17,903 bases of DNA. Source: Stephanodiscus triporus (Eukaryota; Bacillariophyta; Thalassiosirophyceae; Thalassiosirales; Thalassiosiraceae). Shown piece by piece: positions 1 through 8,893 of this stretch. A program made the position numbers and the translations under genes. Numbering within the stretch: position 1 is the first letter of the stretch; the number at the start of each line of letters is the position of its first letter. The stretch covers positions 1-17,903 of the forward strand of contig JALLAZ010000271.1 of the NCBI GenBank assembly GCA_036939755.1. Reading direction: 5' to 3'. The notes beneath the pieces were generated by a model that had not been told where the DNA came from, searched no databases, and saw only the letters and a list, made by a program, of their open reading frames with translations.

Positions 1-309
1 TATGGTTTGTAGCAGTGACCCATGATTTGTGCTGATTTCCCAAATCTGGGCTAGCCCATTCCTTGATAATGAAGTGGTGATGGTTCTGTATGCCCATCCA
101 TTGCATATGAATATTATCAAACACCTTGTATATTTATGGCATGGATGTGTGATCCACTCTGGGTGGGTCTAAAGCCTCTTGCTTGTGAAATGGTATGGAT
201 TGTAGCCAAGCTGTAACCCAGGAATTGTGCTGATTTCCCAAATCTGGGCTAGCACCTGCCTTGATGATGAAGTGGTGATGGTTCTGTATGCCCATCCATA
301 TCATATGAA
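1..309. repeat. Two-copy direct repeat, unit about 110 bases, offset about 198
   Basis: Copies lie at about 1-111 and 194-309. The two best-conserved blocks are identical between copies: a 27-base block (29-55 and 227-253) and a 31-base block (70-100 and 268-298), both at an offset of exactly 198. The first bases are offset by 193, so an indel of about 5 separates the copies near their 5' ends. The sequence between the copies is not repeated, and no third copy follows. The first copy starts at the window edge, so the array may extend to the left. One plus-strand frame is open through both copies and its residues are largely kept (see findings). Origin is unknown; a decayed element or duplicated gene fragment is possible. 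Confidence 0.8.
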
Positions 310-1044
310 GGGGATTTGATGCTATTGTTACGCCATCCTACGCAACATTTTATTGGATTGGAAGACCTGCAATGATGTTATCAAGAAGAAGTGGGAACAT
401 GACTAGTTTGAGCACATCACTGGAGGAGTTGAAATTTTAAGCTTATACAAGGTTTGATGTTTGACAGGATTTCGAACTGATATTTAACCCCTTATCCTCA
501 TTTAGAGATGTGATAGAACTTTTAACGTAATATTGTTACTTGATTTATCAGAGTTGGGATGGCCCTTCTTCAGTTATCAGAAAAGATGATAATATTTTGG
601 TTGATGTCTCAACTAAACTTAGAATGCCGATTGATAATCTTTAGTCGATGTTCACTATTTTGTTGAGCTCCGAAGCAACTTCATTTTGGTAGCTTACGTG
701 ATCCCTCAAACCCACCTGTCTCTTATACTTTGTCCCTCTGATTCTTCCTAAGACTAGTCACTCAGCCATCAATTTTTCCATTCTGCTGGCTGCAGTACTC
801 ACCGTGACGAACGAACATTGCAGGCTTGGGGTCAATCGGTGATGATTCGAACATGAAACAAGACATTTTTTCATTTATAAAGTTATTAGTGCTGAGTTGA
901 CGAATAAGCCGTTTGGTATGGCTCTCAAGGCACGTATTCGCCCGAATAGAAGACGAGAACAAAGTAACACGAATCTTACCTGATAGGAAATAATATAATA
1001 TTAACCCTCATCGTAGAAAACTTTTACATGCAGCGAACACGATA
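310..1044. other. AT-rich spacer, no gene recognised
   Basis: This stretch lies between the direct repeats and the 3' end of the nucleotidylyltransferase gene. It is visibly richer in A and T than the coding regions. The only open frames are short (up to 66 codons on the minus strand at 762-962); I recognise no domain, start context or splice pattern in them. No RNA gene, terminal repeat or transposase fragment was seen. Confidence 0.6.
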
Positions 1045-3891
1045 TCATGTTCTAATCTTCTTTCTCAGTTCCGTACTGGAGATATCCAAACGAAATTCGT
1101 TCTCTGTCATTAATGTGAACATCTCTTGAACTTCTGATGGCAGGGACAAGACTTCTTCTTCTCCATTGACAAAGGTGGAGCTTGAATAATAGCAATATTA
1201 TGTTCAGAATGAGGAAAGAAGCTTGGAAGGGTAAAAAGTAACATGCACTCACTTATTTTTGGTTCCCTGCTCCAATCGACCGCCAACTATAAAATGCACT
1301 CCCCTCTCCTTCATGCGAAGGAGGGCGGATACCATGCTCTCCCGAGAACTGCCATAATACTTGGGATCGATTATCCGGACCATTGTATCCGTCCCAAGGA
1401 CGAAGCTCATCCTCCGCTGGCGTCGGCCCCTCGCCGGATTCCCATTTCTCGAGCGCGATGAGGGACCACCACCGCCAGGGATGTCGTCGTCGTTCGCGAT
1501 GAGACCGTCGAGTATCCCCGTCTTCTGCGAGAACAGGGGAGCGTTCGTAAGGATGACGGCCCAATCCTTGGGCATTTTTGACGACGATGACAGCGACGCG
1601 AAGAGATCCACTCGACGCTCCACCTCCATTGGGTCCAAGGGTGGCTTGTCGGCGTTGGTAACGCTCATCTCGAAGAGGACTGCGGGGTCGTTTTGTTCTT
1701 CGGAGTACCCGTCGACGGCATTCCACATACTCCGCAGGATGGATGACATTGAGAAGACAGAGACAGAAGGGGAGGAGGACGAGGAGGAGGGGGCGCGGCG
1801 AGGATGATCCTCCGACGAATGATCGTAGGTCCCCTCGTCCCTTTCCCTTTGACGCAATCGGCGTAGGGCATACACGGCCGCGTTGGCTAGTCCGATGTGT
1901 CCGGCGTGGGGGGGGTTGAAACTCCCCGGCACTATCAGGACGTCGCTCGGGAGGGGGACGTCGTCGTCCGAGAGGAGCGCTTCCATTCGAATCGCTCGGC
2001 TGGGATCCGCCGCGACGACGGGGAGGATCGCGACGACGTGGGCCCGTCCGTCGATTATTCGAGATGCGCCCCACGCGGCCGATGCGCCAGCGGCGAGTTT
2101 CATCGACCCCCCTCTCCTTGGATCGATGCCATCGACATGGACGGCGGCGTCGGCGAGGACACCACGAGGGTGCATCCTCCTCTCCGTGACGGCATCACCC
2201 TCCCGATCAAGTATCTTTCCCAAGAGGTCACCAATTTTGTCGTCGTCGACGTCGCCGTTGTCGTCAGCTCCCTCACTCGACGTCGCGCGCGATCGTCGAC
2301 GCTCCCGACAGCGCACCATCGCCAGCAGCACCGCGTTCGACACTATGCGCTCCTCCTCCGGACGCGTCCTCCCCGGCCTCGCATTCCCATTTCCCTTTCG
2401 AACGACCCCATCTCCGTCCCCGCCATCTTCATCGCCATCGCCATTGCCGCCATCGTCCAATTCTATCTCCCAGACCCACGTGCCGTCCCCGGGCGCGCTG
2501 CACGCCACGTACGCGCGACTCCTCCTGCCCCTCCTCCCCCCCTCCGGTGGACCGGCAACGAGGGACGACGTGCATCCCACGCCCACGCACCGCAGGCACC
2601 TGTCCGAGAGGCTCGGGGACAGTCGAAGCGATCGACGGAGGGCCGATCGCGAAAGTAGGATCGCCGCTTCGATCGAACAGAATCTGAAGGAGGATGAGGA
2701 GGAGGTGGACAGCGACGAGGGTACATCGTTCACCTCAACGAGGACGTTGTCGTCGCCATCGATATTGTCGTCTCCCTTACCATCCTCCACGTCATCGTTG
2801 GATACGGCGAACGAGATATCGACGTCGTACTTTGCAGGAGACAGAATCTTCGTCGTCGTTGTAGTAGTAGTACTAGTAGTAGTCGTCGTAGTCATTCCCT
2901 TCGCCCCCCCCCAGCGCGCGATGCAGTCCTCCAGGTCCGTCAGCCATCCTCTCCTCCTCCCGCCATCGCCGCCGCCCTCGTCGTCGCCGTCGCCATGGTC
3001 ATTGACTGCGTCTCCCGCGTTCCTCGACACGTACTCCGCGAACGACAGTCGATCGTAACACACGACGCTCTCCAACAGCACCGACGACGCGCCCGGCACG
3101 GAGAGTATCGCCGACGTCGCGCCCGATCCCCCCCCCGCCACGGCCACGCACGCCCTGATGTCGCCGTCGTCCTCCTCGTCGTGCCCCTCCGCACCCCACT
3201 TACCCCGAACGAGGCGCGTCGCGAGCGCGTCCGAGAGGGACGGCGGCCGATCGACGACGTCGATGACGCTCCGGACGTCGTCCTCCCTCTCCCCCCTCGA
3301 CGACGACGACGACGACGTTGACGAAGTCATTTTTCTCGTCGTCGTCGCCGCCGTCATGATCGACGACGCGAATGCCTCGACGAGGTCGCGAGGGCGATCA
3401 CCGCCGTTGCGACGGGCCCACGCGTCGGCGGCGACGAAGGTGGAGGGACGGCCCGACGACGAGAACGCCGTCGAGTGAAAGCGCGACGACGACGACCGCG
3501 GCCAAGACGACGACTCGCGGCGATCCTCCCGACTTGGCTCCGGACGACGTTGTCCCGACGGACGGTGCGACTGTCGGCGGGGGACTGTCCGGACGGAGGC
3601 GGCGAGCGGCGGGGGCGGATGTCGGGCCAAGGCCGAGGCCGACACCGACGCCGACGCCGACTCCGACGCGATGACGACGCTGAGGAGCAGAATTATTAGG
3701 GCGGTCACCGCGGCGACGACGAGGCAGGGGCCTTCGTGGGGGATGTGAGGGAACATAATGGCGAGGAGTTCGACGGGCGGGCCCCACCAGCTTTTTTTTC
3801 TTTTTCTGTCCCTCTCTCTAGACCGCGCCATATTATTGGCCAGTTTTACTATCGCCAACCTCAGACGAAATGCTGGTGTGTGCGGACACAC
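1045..3891 (-). CDS. Membrane-anchored CinA-like/nucleotidylyltransferase fusion protein
   Basis: Two exons, 3891-1253 and 1180-1045, are joined across a 72-base GT..AG intron and give about 924 residues. After an N-terminal hydrophobic segment (about 55-75) come long low-complexity tracts. A CinA/PncC-like domain begins near 245 (motifs VPGASSVLLESVV and GVGCTSSLVAGPP). A HIGH-type nucleotidylyltransferase domain begins near 655 (GSFNPPHAGH, then NADKPPLDP, VLGTDT, IDPKYYG and VGGR). Exon 2 supplies the closing family motif, FRLDISSTELRKKIR. This order matches a eukaryotic two-domain family that includes Arabidopsis At2g01220. The fold resembles NMN adenylyltransferase, but the true substrate is unknown. 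Met21 (3831) is an alternative start with a basic N-terminus before the membrane segment. An acidic and poly-Thr insertion (about 300-410) splits the CinA-like part. Confidence is high for the family and low for the substrate. Confidence 0.85.
2850..2895. repeat. GTC/GTA trinucleotide microsatellite inside a coding exon
   Basis: A run of gtc and gta units on the plus strand is read on the minus strand as a poly-threonine tract broken by one serine. It sits within the low-complexity insertion of the CinA-like part of the fusion protein. The reading frame stays open, so it behaves as an in-frame amino-acid repeat. Confidence 0.75.
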
Positions 3892-3936
3892 ACAGGAGGG
3901 AGAATGAAGCTAGAGAATGAGAGGAATTCACCCAAG

Positions 3937-3990
3937 CCTCAAGGCCGTCATAGTTGAATCAGACCTCAAAGCCGTCATAGTTGAATCAGA
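3937..3990. repeat. Tandem repeat, 27 bases x 2
   Basis: Two directly adjacent 27-base copies (3937-3963 and 3964-3990) begin CCTCAA and end TTGAATCAGA, and differ at a single base (G or A at the seventh position). They lie in the spacer of about 190 bases between the start of the nucleotidylyltransferase gene and the 3' end of the M1 peptidase gene, 46 bases upstream of the first possible start of the former. A role as an upstream promoter element is possible but unproven. Confidence 0.85.
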
Positions 3991-4084
3991 GTGGTGCTAA
4001 TAGAAAGAATGTTACATGATTGTTGGGGGCAGGGCTCAGATTCCTCCCTTCCCCAATCTACAAAAATACCCAGCCTGAAATTTA

Positions 4085-6387
4085 TCAGCGTCTTTTGCCG
4101 CGAAGCAAAGCAATACCGATAGCCGCAGACAGCGCGAGTACACCTCCGATAACTAATGGCTTCTTTAGGAGATTTTTCAATTCCGCACCACCACGACCGG
4201 ATCTTTTCCCCTTCTTTGCCCCTTCGTCGAGGTCCACGGCGATCATCTTGGCGGCAATGGGGTGATAGAAGTCTCTATTTTTGATGAAGGTAGAAAATGC
4301 CAATTCCTTCCCCATTTCCGACTGAAACAGTGCCCTGTACAAGGGACGCACAAACTTCATCCGTCCCTGCGAAGTAATGAATCTGACCACCACGGGCAGG
4401 AGGGAGACATCACCGGTCTCGACGGCCAGAATGCAAAAGCGGAAGAGTATCTCGGAGTTTTGACTCTGGTGGAATGCATACGTTTCCTTCATACTGGCAA
4501 CGGTCGACAATGACAACGGCCGTTTGCGCTCCGTGCACCTCTCCAGAAGTGAATCGAGGAAGCACGTCTTCCGTTTGGAGGGCCAACGCGATATGTCAAG
4601 CTTAGGGAGAATTCCCTTTGCGGTCGTTCCATCGTCAACAGATATCCAAGCATCGGCAAGTCGTTCGCACTCGGCTGACAACGTGCGGTCGAAATTTGGC
4701 ATTTCGGGCATGCCTGGTTTGTGCAGCCACGTCTCCCAATCAAATTCCTTTATGCCGGCGAGGGCGACATCGTCTTCCTTGAAGTAAAGTTCCAAAAACT
4801 CGACGAAACCCCTAGTCGTGACCGTGGAGAACTTGAAGCGATTGAAGTAGGCGTGGACGAATCCCTCGAATTTCACAGCGCCCACCAGCCTTTCCAAGGC
4901 GTACACCAGGTTAAAACCCTTCTCGTACGGGACCGACGAGAAGGCATCGTCCGGATCTCCGTCGCCGAGATCGGGCACCAATTTAGTGTACTCATCCGGG
5001 AACAATGCGACGCTATCGGCAAGATCAGCCCACCCGGCTATCGCGGCGAAGTCGAAATACTTGCCGTCGCCGTTGACCTTGCTCATTATCTTGCGCTCTA
5101 AGAACACGGTCCATCCCTCATTTAGCCAAAAGTGCTCCCACGTATGATTGGTCACCAAGTTTCCTTAGTGGATGCAAGTGCGTGGCGACGGTGGCGATAA
5201 GACGTCACGAATACAGATACTTTTTGGTGGGGATTACGATTGCCCTTCTTCTGCGCAAAAAGAACACCAGCAAAATCCAACTCACCGGACCAGCTGTGCG
5301 CAGCCTCGTGCGCCACCACGTCCGCCAAGCTTTTGTCCCCCGCTAGCAACGTGGGCGTGACGAACGTGAGACACGGATTCTCCATCCCACCGTACGGGAA
5401 GCTCGGGGGGAGGCAGAGCAGGTCGTATCTCCCCCATTGGTAGGGCACCATAGTGACCTGTTCTGCGGCCACGAGGAAATCCTCCACCTGGGAGAATTCG
5501 TACGCCACGGCCTCGACCATGGAGGGTTCCGACCAGACTCGACACCTCGGCGAGACGTCGATAGACTTCAGCTCTCCCACCGCGAGCGCGAATAGGTACG
5601 ACGGGATGGGCACAGGCTGCGTGAATTCGAATAGCCTATCGCCGCCTTCGTCGCCACCGGTGGTCTCGAAGTCCTCGGCATCGGCGGCGGCGGCCTCGCT
5701 CGCCACTAAATTTTCCTCCGACAGGGCGGACATAACAGCCGTGGCCCAACGGGGGACGGTGACGCGGGCGTCGTACGTCATCTTGACAGCGGGGCAGTCC
5801 TGACAGGGCAGTAGGCTGCGCGCGTGTATGGCCTGGCATTGCGCTGAGAGGGATTACGAATCAGGGAGACTATTCACAATGACGGACGGGCGCGGGGAAA
5901 TCATACTCACGAAGCACGCACTGAATACATATGGGTGTTTTTTACCGGCCGTCTGGGAGGGTGGGAGCCACTGCGCGGCGGACGCGTTCGGCGACGTCGC
6001 GTATTGGATGGAAACGGATATGGCCCCGTCAGAATCGTCGACGCCAGAGTTGATGGCGGCTCCGCCGCCGCTGCCGCGCAGGTCGATTTCGAGACGGCTG
6101 CCGAGGTGCGGCCTCGTCGGGTCCGGCACGCTCATGGAGAACGTGGCGGGTGCCCCGTCGACCGTCACCCTCTGCACGTCCAATCCCGAGGTATCGAGCC
6201 GCAGGGTGGGGACGGCCCCGGCGAGCAGCCTGACGTCGTACCTTGCGCTGGCGAAAAATCGATGCTTGTCGAAGTCCACGACGGCATCCCACGAAAGGTG
6301 CGTCACGCGCGCCTCGTCGGGGTTCGAGAGGGAGGATGGATCGCGGGAGGGAGGGGCGGCGGCGGCGGTCATGGTCATACGATACAC
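4085..6387 (-). CDS. Leukotriene A4 hydrolase-type M1 aminopeptidase with C-terminal membrane tail
   Basis: Three exons (6387-5922, 5843-5286, 5163-4085) are separated by introns of 78 and 122 bases and give about 700 residues. The first join restores [17 protein letters not shown] and the second restores [16 protein letters not shown], both standard for this family. The zinc site HEAAH (334-338) is followed 19 residues later by Glu357 in LNEG. The GGMENP substrate motif is near 307, the catalytic Tyr is about 421 in VPYEKG, and the carboxylate-binding region is GRMKFVRPL. The enzyme should remove N-terminal residues from peptides; epoxide hydrolase activity on LTA4 is not assured. The usual family end ([12 protein letters not shown]) is followed by about 45 extra residues: a basic linker, a hydrophobic segment (678-695) and RGKRR. 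This predicts a tail anchor facing the cytosol. The start could also be Met4 or Met6. The gene is head-to-head with the APS reductase gene. Confidence 0.93.
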
Positions 6388-6660
6388 GAGAATGAAGCCT
6401 ACGGTCCGAAGTCTTCTGCTTTATTTCTAATTTCGACCCCCCAGTCACCCAGCGGGTGAAATACGGGGAGAAAATTCACTGAATGAACCGGAGAACGAGT
6501 TCCATCTGGAGGAGTGCTTGTGACTCCTTCATTCCCCCCAAGCAGACACACGCAAAACACAAACAACATCTGTCTGGCCCAAGCCATCCGCCTCCCCATC
6601 CTGGCCTGGATGCATCTTCCCTGCATGACATCGACCAGACACCTCCTCCGCGCAGCAACC
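6388..6660. promoter_or_regulatory. Divergent promoter spacer between peptidase and APS reductase genes
   Basis: These 273 bases separate the proposed starts of two head-to-head genes and must hold both 5' untranslated regions and both promoters. I see no clear TATA box or E2F-type site here. A plus-strand ATG at 6514 is in frame with the APS reductase, but the FAP plastid-targeting motif argues for the later start at 6661. Confidence 0.5.
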
Positions 6661-8215
6661 ATGAAAACCTACTCCACGTCAGCAATCGCCGCCCTCCTCG
6701 GGTCCCCCTACGTCTCGGCATTCGCCCCCTCCCTCCTCGCCTGTCCCGCCGGTCGCCATGCCGTCGTCCCCGCGTCGCCGTCGCCGACGTCGTCGTTGTC
6801 GTCCGCCCTGTCCATGGCCAACGACGCCAAGGTCTTCGACCAGGAGGCCTTCATCTCCGAGTCGCGCGAGATGCGCCTCAACCACCTGGAGGAGCAGGCC
6901 ATGTTCGCCCTCAAGATCGCCGCCGAGAACTACGGCAACGCCGTCTTCCCCAACGCGCTCATCGCCGGCGACGTCGTGATAACCCACCTCCTCGACAGGA
7001 TGGGATATCTTAAGGACGGAAAGGTCAAGATCATGGTCGTTGACACGTTCCACCTCTTCCCGGAGACCATGGACTTCCTGCGCGAGATCGAGGAACACTA
7101 CGGCTTCAAGGCCGAGGTGTTCTGCGCCGAGGGCGTTCCCGTGGGGGACAAGGCCGCGTACGACAAGAAGTACGGCGCCGACCTCTGGAGGGAGGACATC
7201 GAGCAATACGACAAGGTTTGCAAGGTCGAGCCGTTTCAGAGGGGGTTGAAGACGCTGAAGACCGATTGCATGATCAACGGTAGGACGAGGTGGCAGGGAT
7301 TCGAGAGGGCGTGGATCGATCAGTTCGAGAATGCCCCCATCGGGTGAGTTCATCGACCCCGGGAAGCATTTGTCTGATGAACGAATTGTGACATTCAACT
7401 AACCTTTTTCATTTCATGGATTTGCTTTATTGAACCCATCAAACAATAATATAATGGCAGAGGTGGGTTGGCGAAGTGCAACCCCATCGCCTACTGGACC
7501 CTGGAGGATACGTTCGATTACATCGCCAAGTACAAGGTGCCACACCATCCCCTTCACGCCAAGGGCTATCCTTCCATCGGGTGAGTAACATTAATTTTAT
7601 ACGCAAATGGAATTTCACAGAAAAAAACGTCAATCTTACGCTCCATCTCTTCGTCCAAAATGAAACAGCGATGCTAAGGACACCATCCCGATTCCCGAAG
7701 ACGGCTCCACCCGCTTCGTCGACTACAAGTTCGAGGGGGACAAGACGCCCTGGCTTGACTACGCCTCGGAACGCAAGGGACGATTCGTGGGCCTAGCCAA
7801 TAAGGATGGATCGACCAAGACCGAGTGCGGGATCCACGTAGCGGGAGCCGAACAGACGTTCGATCGCGACCTGTGGGTGGACGGAAAGGTTCAGAACATC
7901 GCATCGAACGAGGAGGCGCTGGAGATCATTAAGAGCGGCAAGGAGGCGGTCATTGCCGTTTATGCTCCATGGTGCCAATTCTGTCAGGGCATGGAGGACG
8001 AATACGCCAAGTATGCGGAGTCCGCCGGCGTTCCTGTTTACAAATTCCGTGGAGACGAGGAGCGTGATTTCGTAATGGAGCATTTGAATACGAAGAGTTT
8101 CCCCACTGTGAATTTCGTCAAGAGCGATGGGAGCGTGGTCAAGTACGACAGTGAGGCCAGGTCGGCCGAGGATTTTGCCAAATTTCAGAAGTCATTCGAG
8201 AAGTCCACTGCGTGA
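6661..8215 (+). CDS. Plastid APS reductase with thioredoxin domain, cluster-less (APR-B-like) type
   Basis: Three exons (6661-7343, 7461-7580, 7669-8215) join across GT..AG introns of 117 and 88 bases to give 449 residues. The N-terminus has a signal peptide with VSA/FAP (20/21), the diatom plastid-import motif, which fixes the start at 6661. A PAPS-reductase-fold domain (about 75-325) carries GYPSIG and the catalytic cysteine Cys321 in ECGIH. A C-terminal thioredoxin-like domain has active site WCQFC (370-373), where plant enzymes have WCPFC. The enzyme reduces activated sulphate to sulphite in the plastid; the thioredoxin part acts as reductant. Both cysteine pairs that bind the [4Fe-4S] cluster in plant enzymes are missing: the CC pair aligns with Tyr-Asp before KVCKVEP, and CEPC aligns with DAKD. 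This matches the APR-B type described in mosses and reported in diatoms. Preference for APS or PAPS cannot be read from sequence. Confidence 0.94.
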
Positions 8216-8893
8216 AAAAGTTCGGTGTGCTTGTATTTGAAGGAGAAATATGTATGAGTTGACTGTCAGGGTTTCTTTTCTCCAACAGGTCATCAATATG
8301 TGAAATGCGTGCGAGGTAGATGTAGAGTCTCACATCAGGGTTAAATCTCTAAAGGCAAACGCGCACTATGAGCCGCAGATCTAGTATACTTTATTAGGCC
8401 CTAGAGACCGGTTCGATTCAACAGCTTCAATGCCTTGCCAGTTTTTGGCGAGTCTCTTGAGTATTTCTGCAGTCTTGCTCATACTCTGGGTGAATCGCGA
8501 ACGTCATAGATCTCTTCGGCAACTAGGCCGATCGCTTGGCATTCGCTCACTGTTCAAAGGCGCCATTTTGCAGAAGACCCCTCTCCTTCTACACGAACAA
8601 TCGAGGCCTTGCATAACGATTGTACTGTCTTCACGGGCGGAGGAAGGCGACGACAACGTAAGTTCCCAAGTCACCAAGCCCTGCTTCCTACGGGCAAGAA
8701 AACACTATGCTGAACAACAAAATGCCCATCGTAAATATTGTAGCTATTGGTGCAGACAATGATCAAGAATGTGTCTATTATTTTTCGGCCCCCTTCCTTT
8801 TCTTATGCATTTTTATTATCCATTATTGTTACTTTGCAATGTTTGTGCGAGAGATATCGCTCTTCAAAATATCATATTGCAAATTTTGCAACT
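8216..8893. other. Spacer between convergent genes, no gene recognised
   Basis: These 678 bases lie between the stops of the APS reductase and Cdc20-family genes, so they hold two 3' untranslated regions. A plus-strand open frame at 8430-8762 (110 codons) begins with a hydrophobic stretch and contains a good donor-like GTAAGT near 8658, but it resembles no family I know. I do not call it a gene. No RNA gene was seen. Confidence 0.55.

Noticed and set aside
3290..3330. GAC repeats that might be taken for a short-repeat array or CRISPR
   Set aside because: They are simple trinucleotide runs encoding Ser in a coding exon; there are no spacers and the genome is eukaryotic.
5844..5921. Alternative donor GTGAGT at about 5910 for the first intron of the M1 peptidase gene
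   Set aside because: Using it leaves the reading frame out of phase with the acceptor; the GTGCGT donor at 5921 restores the frame and the conserved FxQCQAIH motif.
6514..6660. Upstream in-frame ATG giving 49 extra residues to the APS reductase
   Set aside because: It would bury the signal peptide and FAP motif inside the protein; the start at 6661 gives a normal plastid-targeting presequence.
8410..8419. GGTTCGATTC resembles the T-loop of a tRNA gene
   Set aside because: The flanking bases do not form a five-pair T stem, and no D arm, anticodon arm or acceptor stem could be laid out upstream.
8430..8762. 110-codon plus-strand open frame with hydrophobic start and a GTAAGT donor-like site
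   Set aside because: No recognised domain, no convincing partner exon, and it lies where the 3' ends of two convergent genes are expected.
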